64,000 bases of DNA from positions 1 through 64,000 of the forward strand of contig JANYHM010000007.1 in assembly GCA_025359065.1 (NCBI GenBank), read 5' to 3'. This stretch comes from Synechococcales cyanobacterium GL140_1_metabinner_5_sub (GTDB taxonomy: Bacteria > Cyanobacteriota > Cyanobacteriia > Cyanobacteriales > Chamaesiphonaceae). The notes below the pieces were generated by a model. The model ran no database searches. It was given only the letters and a program-made list of their open reading frames with translations, and was not told the origin of the DNA. Shown one piece after another: positions 26,276 to 36,927 of the stretch; position 1 is the first letter of the stretch; the number at the start of each line of letters is the position of its first letter. The translations under genes were made by a program, and so were the position numbers.

Positions 26276-28618
26276 CTATTCTGGTACCGATGTGGGTTGA
26301 GCAGATTCTATAGCTGTGGGAGAGTTTGACGGTTGACGCATAGCAGTCATGCGATCGTTCAACCAGTGCCGAAAGCTTTCACTCCAAGAGCTAACTAGAG
26401 GAGCAACTTGATTGGTTAATTGTTTTACTTTGACAGAGGTGGTGTGCAATAGCTCTTGCAAAATTACTCGAAAGCTTACTACTTCTTCGTTAGCGACGGG
26501 ATTCAGTGATTGGGGGCCGACGGCGGCGATCGAAGATAGTTTATCAGCTACTGCTGGGTTTGGAATTGTTTTTTCTGTTGTGCCGGTAGCGATTTCACTT
26601 GTGTCTGCGACGATAGCTTCACTTGCGCCTCCGACGATCGATTTGTTAGTCTCCACGGCAGTGGAATTTGAGTTAGGGGGTTTGGGCTGAATTATGGGTG
26701 GTGAGAGGGCGATCAACTCAGAAGGAAAACTAAGGCTAGATGGCTTTTTGAGATCGGTAGAATTTTCTGACTGTTGTTTATTGACTTGAGGTAGAGCGTC
26801 GATCGCCTTACTTGCCCCAGTAGCGATCTGCTCGGGCAGCTTTGACTGGGAAATCTCGGCAGGATTAACGAAGGTTTTTGGTGGTTCGGGAAGTTTGAAT
26901 TGTGTCGCAACAGGGTTTATTGGACTACTTTGCGTTCCTGAATAGCCTTGAATTCCTGGGTTGTTTTGGGTTCCCGGATTGTTTTGGATTCTTGAATAGC
27001 CCTGAATCTCTGGATTGTTTTGAGTTCCTGAATTGTTTTGGATTCTTGAGTAGCCTTGAATCCCTAAATTGTTCTGCATTCTTGGATTATCCTGATTATT
27101 TTGAATTCCTAGATTGCTTTGAACTCCCGGATTATTTTGGACTCCTGGATTGCTTTGGATTCTTGAATAGTCTTGAATCCCTGAATTGTTCTGCATTCCT
27201 GGATTGCCCTGATTATTTTGAACTCCTAGATTGCTTTGAACTCCCGGATTATTTTGGATTCCAGAATAGCCTTGAATTCCTAGATTGTTTTGCATTCCCG
27301 GATAGCCTTGAATCTCTGAATTACTTTGGACTCCTGGATTGTTTTGCATTCCCGGATAGCCTTGTATTCCCTGATTATTTTGAATTCCTGAATTGTTTCG
27401 GATTCCAGAATAGCCTTGAGTTCCTGAATTGTTTTGCATTCCCGGATAGCCTTGTACTCCCTGATTATTTTGAATTCCTAGATTGCTTTGAACTCCCGGA
27501 TTATTTTGGACTCCTGGATTGTTTTGAATTCCTGAATAGTCTTGAATTCCCTGATTGTTTTGCGTTCCTGGATAGTTTTGAATGCTTGGATTGCTCTGGG
27601 TTCCAGAATAACCTTGAATTCTCGGATTGCTCTGCATCCCTAAATAGTTTTGGTTTTGTGTTGCCAGATTGCCTTGAGTGATTGGACTGCCCTGCATTCC
27701 TTGATTCCAAGACATTGTTGGCTGTGGGGCGGGTGGGTTAGCTGCTACCGGCGAAAATCGACTTTGGGGATCAAACAAAGCTAACGACTGTTCAATAGAT
27801 AACTCATTGCGCAATAGCCGAGATAAACCATCGCTGCCATTGGGCTGATATTTCACAACTCGAATTGCACTATCTGTTACTTGTCCTTGAGCATTCAAAT
27901 ACTCCAGCTTGAGGATATTTACTCCTGATCGCAAACCGCGTAAATAAATCGGCTCAGCCCGATCGACCTCAAAACTCTGCTCATTTACCGTTGCTCGCAC
28001 CCGCCAATCTGCCACCTGACGCGCCGGATGTTGTGGATCGGGGTGGCTAGGAGCATTGGCCACATAAAAATCTAACAGCCAGGGTTCCGCCCCTACTTCA
28101 TTCGGCTGCACCGAAATTATTTGGGGAGAAGGGTTCGGTATTTCGGTGGACTTAGCCAACACATGAAAAGTCACCTGCGCAAAAGCCTGGGGATTTTTCC
28201 AGCTCTCATGCCAAGGTTTGTTAGCCAACACTTGTAGGGTGTGAGTACCAGGAGTTAGGTTACTAAGAGTAATCGGCTGATTCAGATCATAGATAGATTC
28301 AGTCGGTACCCGATCGAGCAACAAATGCAGGTGTGGCCCTAACCCTAACTGGGCATTCTTAAAAATTGGGGTGCCCGATACTTGCAACTGCACCGCCACA
28401 TTGGTATCGTTCATCACCTCTCCCGATCGAGGACTCACTATGTATATCTGAGGTGCCGTTGCCGCAGCTTGGTTTAACTGAGAAATCACCAGCGGTGCTG
28501 AATTCTCACTCAACCCAGCCCAGCCTTCTAATGCCTCAGCGGAGCCGGTATGCCACCAGGCTAGCAACGCCAACAGCATTGCCCCAGCGACTCCCAATTG
28601 TTTTTTGATATTTTTCAT
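26276..28618 (-). CDS. Secreted protein with about 40 Gln/Asn/Gly hexapeptide repeats
   Basis: The start MKNIKKQLGVAGAMLLALLAWW at 28618 gives a signal peptide or anchor. The mature N-terminal part (residues about 45-300) is folded-looking, with IYIVSPRSGEVMNDTNVAVQ, GPHLHLLLDRVPTE and LTPGTHTLQVLANKPWHESW, suggesting immunoglobulin-like domains. From about 322 to 564 it is a tandem run of six-residue units such as IQNNPG, VQSNLG and IQGYSG. A Ser/Pro/Lys-rich segment and a Trp-rich helical end (LVSSWSESFRHWLNDRM) close the chain of 780 residues. It is probably an extracellular or wall-associated protein. The repeat part may be disordered or adhesive. Confidence 0.75.
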   Translation of the reverse strand: MKNIKKQLGVAGAMLLALLAWWHTGSAEALEGWAGLSENSAPLVISQLNQAAATAPQIYIVSPRSGEVMNDTNVAVQLQVSGTPIFKNAQLGLGPHLHLLLDRVPTESIYDLNQPITLSNLTPGTHTLQVLANKPWHESWKNPQAFAQVTFHVLAKSTEIPNPSPQIISVQPNEVGAEPWLLDFYVANAPSHPDPQHPARQVADWRVRATVNEQSFEVDRAEPIYLRGLRSGVNILKLEYLNAQGQVTDSAIRVVKYQPNGSDGLSRLLRNELSIEQSLALFDPQSRFSPVAANPPAPQPTMSWNQGMQGSPITQGNLATQNQNYLGMQSNPRIQGYSGTQSNPSIQNYPGTQNNQGIQDYSGIQNNPGVQNNPGVQSNLGIQNNQGVQGYPGMQNNSGTQGYSGIRNNSGIQNNQGIQGYPGMQNNPGVQSNSEIQGYPGMQNNLGIQGYSGIQNNPGVQSNLGVQNNQGNPGMQNNSGIQDYSRIQSNPGVQNNPGVQSNLGIQNNQDNPRMQNNLGIQGYSRIQNNSGTQNNPEIQGYSRIQNNPGTQNNPGIQGYSGTQSSPINPVATQFKLPEPPKTFVNPAEISQSKLPEQIATGASKAIDALPQVNKQQSENSTDLKKPSSLSFPSELIALSPPIIQPKPPNSNSTAVETNKSIVGGASEAIVADTSEIATGTTEKTIPNPAVADKLSSIAAVGPQSLNPVANEEVVSFRVILQELLHTTSVKVKQLTNQVAPLVSSWSESFRHWLNDRMTAMRQPSNSPTAIESAQPTSVPE
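26925..27655 (-). repeat. 18-bp tandem repeats coding for hexapeptides
   Basis: About 40 degenerate 18-base units encode [I/V/M/T]Q[N/G/S][N/Y]xG. Copies differ in a few bases, and one or two units are shortened (for example NQGNPGMQ). The array stays in frame throughout. Such arrays change length by slippage and unequal recombination. Confidence 0.85.
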
Positions 28619-28764
28619 ACTCCTAAACTCCGCCAAAAATAAGATGAAAATCCTTACCCTGTCTGCAACAGCCCATTATAGGATGGGGGCGTACCGCCCT
28701 GATCATCTAATTCAGAATCAAAAAATATTATTTAGCGCTGAAAAACTGAACCGAGGCAAGGTAA

Positions 28765-30090
<1,326 letters not shown>

Positions 30091-30102
30091 AACATTCTGC
30101 CC

Positions 30103-30128
30103 AGACCATATTGCAAGTGATATGGTCT
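30103..30128 (+). terminator. Hairpin after enolase
   Basis: AGACCATAT and ATATGGTCT form a nine-base stem with an eight-base loop, 12 bases after the eno stop. There is no T run, so it may be a processing or stabilising hairpin rather than a true terminator. Confidence 0.45.
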
Positions 30129-30388
30129 AAGTACATCACTTACATAACAATTTGTAAATCATTTGGAAGATCCTCGGACATTAGTGCTACACCACGTAGT
30201 ATAATTGTGTATCTGAGGATACTTTTTTAGGCTGATAGTTGTGGCACTCGTCACACCAGATAGAGAAAATTTCCCTTACTCTATCTGTACTCTATGTATT
30301 TCGTCAAGGATAATCTATTGTCTAGATAATCGTGAAACACAGCAGTGAGTTAGACTTACTGTGGCCATGGAGTGTCGTTAATAATACA

Positions 30389-30402
30389 TCTAACATGTTA
30401 GA
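30389..30402. promoter_or_regulatory. 14-base perfect palindrome
   Basis: TCTAACATGTTAGA is a perfect inverted repeat in the AT-rich gap. It is of a size that suits a dimeric repressor. The bound protein is not known. Confidence 0.35.
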
Positions 30403-30594
30403 ATTAATAAGTGCAAAGACAAAAGACTGCTAAGTTATTCATCTAACTTAAAAAGTTAACAAAATTCCTCGTTTTACCCTTGACTCTCCTGTTCTCTCTT
30501 ATGTTCTGAATCACGTCAAAGCGTTTTTATTCACATAAAAGTTAACAGCCGAGCAATGGAATTTGAGTTAACAGAAGTCTCATTCAGACTAAAA

Positions 30595-30610
30595 TGTTAC
30601 TTATGTAACA
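30595..30610. promoter_or_regulatory. Candidate GntR operator
   Basis: TGTTAC and GTAACA flank four bases, a 6-4-6 inverted repeat about 73 bases before the GntR start codon. GntR proteins commonly repress their own genes through such sites. The link is an inference from position. Confidence 0.4.
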
Positions 30611-30682
30611 AATACATAGGGTTAATATTTAAGCCTAGAAGTGTATCCGAAGTTACCAACCTAAATATATTGCTCCAAAATT

Positions 30683-31672
30683 ATGGTTTTCCTAGAATCT
30701 AACGCCTTACCCATTTCTGTTGATCCGCGTGTGCCAATTACGATTAATTCGCAAATCGCCGAACAGATTAAACTTCTGATTGCTATTGGAGTTTTACATG
30801 CCAATGATGCACTACCAACTGTTACTCAGTTAGCCAAGCAGCTCAGCGTTAATCACAACACAATCGCTGCTGTTTACAATGACTTAATCGTTGCTGGCTA
30901 TTTGATGGCACAACGCGGTAAAGGTACTTTCGTGGCCAATACCCAGGCTGTTCAAAGCATTGTGACCTATCGCCAAGTTTACGAACTTTTAGAGCAAAAC
31001 TTCACCTCAGCTAGCGGCTTAGGTATGACTGCCTCAGCTTTTGGCTCGGCAGCTTACGCTCAAGCAGTAATGGTCAGCCAACGCCAAGTACAAACAATCA
31101 AAGTAGCTTTTGTCGATCGGCTTCAGCACTTACCTAAAATGCATGGTGTGCTTAAATCTGAATTGGGCATTGAGCCAGATCTGATTGACCTAGCTGTTTT
31201 AGAAGGCAAAGCAGGCGCTGGCAAACTTGATGAAGCTGACTTAGTAATCACTCTGGCTCAGCATTTAGAAACCGTTGATAACTTTGTTAGCGACGACCAA
31301 GAAGTAATCATCTTAGACATCAAGCCTAGCCTGTTGCTTTTGGCTGAAGTTTCGGCTCTACCACTGCACACCGAAGTAGCCACAATCGGCAACAATGCTG
31401 CTGAAGCTGAAATGATTCAACAGGTGTTGATTGACGCTGGTGTTACCCACGTCAATTACCGCACCACCACTGCTAAAGAAGTTGGCCAAAAACCCAACTC
31501 GATCGCTAGTGTAGCAGTAGCAATTGTGGCTCCCGAAATTCCAGATAGTGCTTTGTCTGGGGTCAGCAACAGCGTAAAGTTGGTTCCTTTCAATATCAAT
31601 ATTGAGCAAGCCAACCTACTGCTGATCAAAGCTCGTTTGGGCACCATTAAATCAGCTAAGAACTTAGGCTAA
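30683..31672 (+). CDS. GntR-family transcriptional regulator
   Basis: The 329-residue protein has a GntR winged helix at about 20-90: INSQIAEQIKLLIAIGVLHA, then LAKQLSVNHNTIAAVYNDLI and GYLMAQRGKGTFVAN. The C-terminal part (about 100-329) is not an aminotransferase-like MocR domain and looks like a Rossmann-type ligand domain (IEPDLIDLAVLEGKAGAG, HTEVATIGNNAAEAEMIQQV). Cyanobacteria have related long GntR regulators tied to photosynthetic acclimation, but the target here is not known. It is alone, with a long upstream gap and a strong terminator after it. Confidence 0.85.
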   Translation: MVFLESNALPISVDPRVPITINSQIAEQIKLLIAIGVLHANDALPTVTQLAKQLSVNHNTIAAVYNDLIVAGYLMAQRGKGTFVANTQAVQSIVTYRQVYELLEQNFTSASGLGMTASAFGSAAYAQAVMVSQRQVQTIKVAFVDRLQHLPKMHGVLKSELGIEPDLIDLAVLEGKAGAGKLDEADLVITLAQHLETVDNFVSDDQEVIILDIKPSLLLLAEVSALPLHTEVATIGNNAAEAEMIQQVLIDAGVTHVNYRTTTAKEVGQKPNSIASVAVAIVAPEIPDSALSGVSNSVKLVPFNINIEQANLLLIKARLGTIKSAKNLG

Positions 31673-31697
31673 GCTTCAAAGCTGTTCATTTTAAAAT

Positions 31698-31725
31698 AAA
31701 ACCCCTTCAGATCTGAAGGGGTTTT
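31698..31725. terminator. Bidirectional terminator between convergent genes
   Basis: AAAACCCCTTCAGA and TCTGAAGGGGTTTT form a perfect 28-base palindrome. T runs follow on both strands. It serves the GntR gene and the convergent CPBP protease gene. Confidence 0.92.
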
Positions 31726-31742
31726 ATTTTTTGTCAGTAACC

Positions 31743-32603
31743 TCAAGTTGATTTGTGCAGAGACCGATTTTGAAGGGCAAAAAAACTAGCCAAAGACATC
31801 AAACCGATAATGCCCATCAAACCAGCGGCTGGTGTACCACCACCAGTAATCCAGTCTGGAAAACGGTTGGTGTATTTCACCATTTTCCCTACGTCTATCA
31901 AGTACACTACTCCAATAATTCCGGCATGGAGACCGATCGAAACCCCCAACAAGTTTTGCTGACTACGCTTTGCCCAGACTAATAACAGTCCTAGTACGGT
32001 AAGTCCCGGGAACTGTGGAAACATGGCCAGCATGGTACTGATCGGTTTAATAAAGTGCGTGGCTGCAAAAAACAGCGCAGTGCTCCACAGCGATATCGAC
32101 AGAGAATAATCTGCTTCCAACTCAGTTAGTATCCAGCCCCTAAACACTAGTTCTTCAATAAAACCAACTCCCACAGAGCTTAGTAAACCACCACCTAGCA
32201 GCTCACCCAAGGGAATGGTCACAGGCTGCCATTCCAATAATCCTAATAAACCTTGAATAAAATAGAGCATTAGTAAAGAAGAAAAGCCCATTCCCCAGCC
32301 CTGCAAAAACCCTAAAAAATTGCGCTGACTGCCGACCAACCCAAAAAACTGAAAGGGCTTCTGTCGCCCATAAACTGCTTGATTCCACCAGGGCAGCATC
32401 ACCATAAACATTCCGCCCAAGCCGCCCATCACAAAAATATTCAGCAGATTCAAAACGCCCGGATCGGTCATATCACGGGCAGTATTGAAATAGACATAAA
32501 TCACCGCAGCAAATGGTGCCCAGCAAACCACCAGCACCAGCAAGAAAATCAAAATTCTCACTGGTGCTGGCAGATTAGCGATCGATCTCAATATCTTATT
32601 CAA
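31743..32603 (-). CDS. CPBP family intramembrane metalloprotease
   Basis: The 286-residue membrane protein has several hydrophobic helices and the CPBP motifs: EELVFRGW (motif 1, Glu-Glu and Arg), FFAATHFIKP (motif 2, His) and GVSIGLHAGIIG (motif 3, His). The family includes prenyl-processing type proteases and bacteriocin-related proteins. The start is a TTG five bases after the clpS stop, since no ATG is found before the first helix. Tight spacing suggests co-translation with clpS. Confidence 0.85.
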   Translation of the reverse strand: MNKILRSIANLPAPVRILIFLLVLVVCWAPFAAVIYVYFNTARDMTDPGVLNLLNIFVMGGLGGMFMVMLPWWNQAVYGRQKPFQFFGLVGSQRNFLGFLQGWGMGFSSLLMLYFIQGLLGLLEWQPVTIPLGELLGGGLLSSVGVGFIEELVFRGWILTELEADYSLSISLWSTALFFAATHFIKPISTMLAMFPQFPGLTVLGLLLVWAKRSQQNLLGVSIGLHAGIIGVVYLIDVGKMVKYTNRFPDWITGGGTPAAGLMGIIGLMSLASFFALQNRSLHKST

Positions 32604-32608
32604 GCTGC

Positions 32609-32890
32609 TTAGCTCTCAGGCTCGATCGTACTAGTCAAACCGTGGTTTTGCAGCGTCTCACAATAGAACTCGGCATGTTCTAGTTCACAGGTAATCACCA
32701 AGGCCATCCCGTTGTTATGGGCTTCCATCATAATGCTCACCGCTTGGGGCTGGCTGAGATTAGGAATAGTAGTAATCAACACCTGAGAGACATATTCCAT
32801 GCCATTAAAATCATCATTGTGCAGCAATACCCGGTACTTGGGGGCGAGCTTACGAGTCGTAGAAGGTTTTTGGATGGTTTCAACTGACAC
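32609..32890 (-). CDS. clpS: ATP-dependent Clp protease adaptor ClpS
   Basis: ClpS delivers N-degron substrates to ClpAP/ClpCP. The 93-residue protein shows YRVLLHNDDFNGMEYVSQVL, the MMEAHNNGMALV His region and CELEHAEFYCETLQNHGL. The start is GTG at 32890 with AAGGAG upstream. It forms a two-gene unit with the CPBP protease. The divergent gene across a gap of about 390 bases is the RNB-family gene. Confidence 0.93.
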   Translation of the reverse strand: MSVETIQKPSTTRKLAPKYRVLLHNDDFNGMEYVSQVLITTIPNLSQPQAVSIMMEAHNNGMALVITCELEHAEFYCETLQNHGLTSTIEPES

Positions 32891-33284
32891 TTTTTTTACT
32901 CCTTCCTTAAATTTAAAGATTTAGAGCTATGCAGGGCTAAACCTTTTCAACACTCAGCAGCTAATTCTGATTAGCCATAGCTCACGATATAAGATAGCAT
33001 TTTTCTCTGTGAGATTACTAGGTGCCAATTACTGGACAAAATGAGGGTCAAAATAGATGCCGCCGCTAGTGCCAGAGTATCTGAGGATTTTGATTAATAG
33101 AGATACAGTCTCTGAAGAAGGTATTTAGTGGGGTATGATGTGCTACGGAAGTTCACTGAAAACTATTCGATACAGACACTTCTTGATAGATGCTGCTAGA
33201 TAGGTGCTCCAACAGGGCGCTAGACGAGAGTAAGCTAAATCCATTTGCATTACAAGGAAACTCTTGGAGGAGAAATTGAACCAT
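32891..33284. other. Divergent intergenic region, no gene seen
   Basis: The gap between clpS (minus) and the RNB gene (plus) must hold promoters for both. There is no convincing coding frame or RNA fold that I can recognise. A GGAGGAG sequence at 33266-33272 is the likely ribosome site of the RNB gene. Confidence 0.5.
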
Positions 33285-35516
33285 ATGAACTTTTCGATCG
33301 CTACGCTGCTCTCACATTTCCCCGATGAAAAGCCGGTTGCCCCCAAGCTATTAGAAAAAAAGTTGGGCTGCGAAGATCAAAATAGCATTTCTCAATTAGG
33401 CTTGGTGCTAGATGTCTTAGATCGAATTGGGGTATTGGCAAAAGACAAGGGCAAGTTTCGGAAATTAGAAGAAGAGGACGTAGTAGAAGCCAAGCTGCGC
33501 TGTTCTAGCAAAGGTTTCTGCTTCGCCATCCAAGACCAAGAAGGTGCCGAAGATATTTATGTGCGCGAAAGCCACTTGGGTAATGCCTGGAACGGCGATC
33601 GGGTACTGATCAAAGTAATGAAAGAAGGCACTCGGCGACGTAGCCCCGAGGGTACCGTGAAGTTGATCCTAGAGCGCGCCAACCCCTCGCTGCTGGGTAG
33701 ACTCAAGCAATTAGAAGACCAGACTTTCCGAGCAGTGCCCCTAGACGATCGGCTGCTATGTGAAATCGAAATTCTCCCTGGTCAGTTGGATTTAGCAGGA
33801 CTTGACGATAATTTAGTGCAAGTAGAAGTAATTCGTCATCAAATCGGTCAAGAGCTACCATTGGGTCGAGTAGCCAGAATTTTGGGTGCCACTGCCGAAA
33901 CGGCTTCAGAAATCGACATTGTTTGCTGCAAACACGATCTACATCCAGATTTTGCGCCGAACATTATTGCGGCTGGCGAAGCCCTGCCTCGCAAAGTGAC
34001 CGCCAAAATGTCCAAAAACCACAAAGATTTTACCGATGTCATGACTTTTTCGATCGCCGAAGAAGAGCTTTATTGGGAGAATGCCTTTAGCGTAGAAGCC
34101 CAAGATGACGGTACTTGGCAAGTAGCAGTGCATATCTCGGATGTGGCTAGCTATTTAACTACCGATGACCGGCTAGATCGCGAAGCCCGTCGCCGAGGTA
34201 CTTCTGTATATGTGGGCGACTGTACAGTGCCAATGCTGCCCCATGTGGTGGAGCAGATTTGCTCCTTGACTCAAGGTGGCTCCCGATTAGCCATGTCGGT
34301 AATTTTGGCGATCGATGCCGATGGACTCGTCAACACCTTTGAAATTCAGCCCAGTCTGATTACCGTTAATTATCATTTGCAATTTGCCCATCTAGATACC
34401 ATCATGGCTGGTGATAATGGTAATCTGCCTCTTGAAGATGCTGTAAAAGTGCGGGATCTCTTGATGGCGATCGCACCTAAACTGCGGGAACAAAGACAAC
34501 TGCGCGGTGGACTCAGCGTAGATTTATTAGAATCTCAGACCCGGTTTGCTGATGAAGGTCGGTTGGGAGCAGTTTTTGTTAATGAACCTCGATCGCTGGC
34601 TGCCGAAATTTCGATCGCCGCTAACCAAGCGATCAGCACTCACCTGCAAGCATTGGGTGTACCGGGCATCTATGCAGTGCAGCACCAGCCAGAAGGCGTG
34701 GAAGTTGGGGATTTAATCAAGCTCACTCAAAACTTAGGACTCATTCCCGAAGCCGAGCCAGAAGCTATAGCCCCCGATCTGTACTCGATCGCCCAAACCT
34801 TCCAGCAGTCCAGCGTCCCTCGTGTGCTGAACTATATTCTCAAATCGATGCTCAAAACCAGTGTTTACAGCGCCCAACCTGGAAATCACTTTGGGTTAGG
34901 CTTAGCTGATGGATACTTACACGGGGTTTCGCCAATCAGTCGCTACGCCGATTTGTTGAATCAACGGGTTTTACATGAAGTCTTTAGCAGCGGCAAAGAT
35001 CGTAAAACCGCTCGATCAAAAGATGTTGTAGATCTGCATAGCAGCACTTGCCATGGACAAATTGCTTGGGAAGTCCTCAAACCAGCTATTCAGCAAGAGT
35101 TAGCCGCCCAAATTAGCGGGGCAATTTCTCATTTGAATGATCGGGAAAAAGTCGCTCAAGATGCCGAGAATGATCTGCAGGGTCTACAGAAAGCCGAACA
35201 GATGAAATCTCTTACAGGGCAGGTCTTTCAAGGTTTGATTGTAGGTGTACAGTCCTACGGTTTCTTTGTAGAAATTGATGATTTCTTAGTAGAAGGTCTG
35301 GTTCATGTCAGCTCCCTCAAAGATGACTGGTACGAATTCCGCCCGCGCTATGCTTGTTTAGTCGGGCGCAAAAATCGCACCACTTACCGCCTGGGCGATC
35401 GGGTAGAAGTCCAAGTAAAAAATGTGGACTATTATCGTCAACAGATTGACCTAGTAACAGTAGCAAGTACGCTGATTCCTGACGAAACTGCTACAGAATT
35501 TGAAGAAATCGAATAA
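33285..35516 (+). CDS. RNB (RNase II/R-like) family protein with lost catalytic aspartates, Zam-like
   Basis: The 743-residue protein has an N-terminal winged helix, cold-shock-like domains, an RNB domain (about 235-560) and a C-terminal S1 domain (LTGQVFQGLIVGVQSYGFFV). In active RNase II the RNB core reads TIDSASTEDMDDALF. Here the aligned stretch reads TFSIAEEELYWENAF, so all four metal-binding Asp are replaced. Later conserved parts (VHISDVASYL, SPISRYADLLNQRVLHEVF) are kept. It may bind RNA without cutting it. The cyanobacterial Zam proteins are a likely group. The ATG at 33285 has GGAGGAG upstream. asnS begins 11 bases after. Confidence 0.85.
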   Translation: MNFSIATLLSHFPDEKPVAPKLLEKKLGCEDQNSISQLGLVLDVLDRIGVLAKDKGKFRKLEEEDVVEAKLRCSSKGFCFAIQDQEGAEDIYVRESHLGNAWNGDRVLIKVMKEGTRRRSPEGTVKLILERANPSLLGRLKQLEDQTFRAVPLDDRLLCEIEILPGQLDLAGLDDNLVQVEVIRHQIGQELPLGRVARILGATAETASEIDIVCCKHDLHPDFAPNIIAAGEALPRKVTAKMSKNHKDFTDVMTFSIAEEELYWENAFSVEAQDDGTWQVAVHISDVASYLTTDDRLDREARRRGTSVYVGDCTVPMLPHVVEQICSLTQGGSRLAMSVILAIDADGLVNTFEIQPSLITVNYHLQFAHLDTIMAGDNGNLPLEDAVKVRDLLMAIAPKLREQRQLRGGLSVDLLESQTRFADEGRLGAVFVNEPRSLAAEISIAANQAISTHLQALGVPGIYAVQHQPEGVEVGDLIKLTQNLGLIPEAEPEAIAPDLYSIAQTFQQSSVPRVLNYILKSMLKTSVYSAQPGNHFGLGLADGYLHGVSPISRYADLLNQRVLHEVFSSGKDRKTARSKDVVDLHSSTCHGQIAWEVLKPAIQQELAAQISGAISHLNDREKVAQDAENDLQGLQKAEQMKSLTGQVFQGLIVGVQSYGFFVEIDDFLVEGLVHVSSLKDDWYEFRPRYACLVGRKNRTTYRLGDRVEVQVKNVDYYRQQIDLVTVASTLIPDETATEFEEIE

Positions 35517-35527
35517 GGGGATGAATT

Positions 35528-36919
35528 ATGGTGACTAACTCGATCGAAAAAATTCTGGCTACCGGCGAAGTAGGTGCCACCATTACAGTCAAAGGCTGGA
35601 TTCGCAGCAAGCGCGAATCTAAGGGCTTTGCTTTTGTAGATGTAAACGATGGCTCCTGTATGGCGAATATCCAGGTGGTGATCGCTCAGACCGTGCCAGA
35701 TTATGCCAACCAGATCAAACGGCTGAGCACTGGTGCCTCGGTGGAGTTTCAGGGCAACTTGGTAGAGTCTCCAGCCAAAGGCCAACGAGTAGAACTCCAG
35801 GCCGCAGCTTTAGAAATCTTCGGCGAGTCCGATCCAGAAACCTATCCCCTCCAGAAAAAACGTCACTCCTTCGAGTTTTTAAGAGAAATCGGTCATCTGC
35901 GGCCTCGTACAAATACTTTGGGTGCCGTCTTTCGGGTACGCAATGCCTGCGCTGCTGCGGTGCATCAGTTCTTCCAAGAAAAAAGCTTTCTGTGGGTACA
36001 TACCCCAATCATCAGTGCCAGCGACTGTGAGGGTGCTGGGGAAATGTTCAATGTCACGACTTTGAATCCTGACAAACTACCGCGCACTTCCGATGGGAAA
36101 GTCGATTACAGCCAAGATTTCTTTGGTCGCCAAGCTTTTTTGAGTGTCAGTGGTCAGCTAGAAGCCGAAATTATGGCAATGGCTTTTAGCAATGTCTATA
36201 CCTTCGGTCCCACCTTCCGAGCAGAGAATTCTAACACTTCGCGCCACTTAGCCGAGTTTTGGATGATTGAGCCAGAGATGGCTTTTTGTAACCTGCAAGG
36301 CGATATGAATTTGGCCGAGGAGTTCTTAAAGTATGTCTTTAAGTACGTGATGGAAAAATGCCTGCCGGATATGGAGTTTTTTCAGCAGCGGATTGATGAT
36401 TCAGTACTGGCTACCGCCGAGAATATTATTAGTAATGATTTTGCTAGGTTGACCTATACTGAGGCGATTGAAATCCTCAAAAAAACCGATAGGCAGTTTG
36501 AGTATCCTGTGAGCTGGGGGCTAGATTTACAGTCAGAACACGAGCGCTATCTGGCCGAAGAAGTCTTTAAAAAGCCCACGATTTTGACCGATTATCCGGT
36601 AGAAATTAAAGCTTTTTATATGCGCCTCAACGACGATGGTAAAACCGTGGCGGCGATGGATATTTTGGCTCCTAAGATTGGCGAAATCATCGGTGGCTCT
36701 CAACGAGAGGAGCGCCTTGATGTGTTAGAAAGCCGGATTGCGGCTCAGGGTCTTAATCTCCAAGATTATTGGTGGTATTTAGATCTGCGTCGCTATGGTA
36801 CCGTGCCTCACGCCGGTTTTGGCTTAGGCTTCGAGCGTCTGGTACAATTTATGACCGGGATGACAAATATCCGCGATGTGATTCCTTTTCCCCGTGCTCC
36901 ATTAACTGTTGAATTTTAG
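35528..36919 (+). CDS. asnS: Asparaginyl-tRNA synthetase
   Basis: A class II synthetase of 463 residues with an N-terminal OB-fold anticodon domain ([19 protein letters not shown] type, here [20 protein letters not shown]) and a catalytic core. It has [20 protein letters not shown], motif 2 [20 protein letters not shown] and motif 3 [16 protein letters not shown]. The presence of AsnRS allows direct charging of tRNA-Asn. It starts 11 bases after the RNB gene and is followed by gcvH 8 bases later. Confidence 0.96.
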   Translation: MVTNSIEKILATGEVGATITVKGWIRSKRESKGFAFVDVNDGSCMANIQVVIAQTVPDYANQIKRLSTGASVEFQGNLVESPAKGQRVELQAAALEIFGESDPETYPLQKKRHSFEFLREIGHLRPRTNTLGAVFRVRNACAAAVHQFFQEKSFLWVHTPIISASDCEGAGEMFNVTTLNPDKLPRTSDGKVDYSQDFFGRQAFLSVSGQLEAEIMAMAFSNVYTFGPTFRAENSNTSRHLAEFWMIEPEMAFCNLQGDMNLAEEFLKYVFKYVMEKCLPDMEFFQQRIDDSVLATAENIISNDFARLTYTEAIEILKKTDRQFEYPVSWGLDLQSEHERYLAEEVFKKPTILTDYPVEIKAFYMRLNDDGKTVAAMDILAPKIGEIIGGSQREERLDVLESRIAAQGLNLQDYWWYLDLRRYGTVPHAGFGLGFERLVQFMTGMTNIRDVIPFPRAPLTVEF

Positions 36920-36927
36920 GTCGATTT

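Larger units (their letters stand above)
30129..30682 (+). promoter_or_regulatory. Long regulatory-looking gap before the GntR gene
   Basis: These 554 bases hold no convincing gene. They are AT-rich and carry several palindromes: TCTAACATGTTAGA at 30389-30402 (perfect) and TGTTAC-TTAT-GTAACA at 30595-30610. There are also several GTTAAC and GTAAC/GTTAC words (near 30541 and 30566). The second palindrome lies about 75 bases before the GntR start and may be its own operator. A promoter or small RNA may also be present, but none can be defined. Confidence 0.45.

Noticed and set aside
26925-27655. Regular repeats that could suggest a CRISPR array
   Set aside because: Units are 18 bases, degenerate, have no unique spacers and are in frame within a protein gene.
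26902-27681. Long plus-strand frame of 259 codons rich in Leu, Phe, Asp and Cys
   Set aside because: It is antisense to the hexapeptide repeats and its pattern is forced by the 18-base units. The minus-strand gene has a signal peptide and folded domains, so it is the real one.
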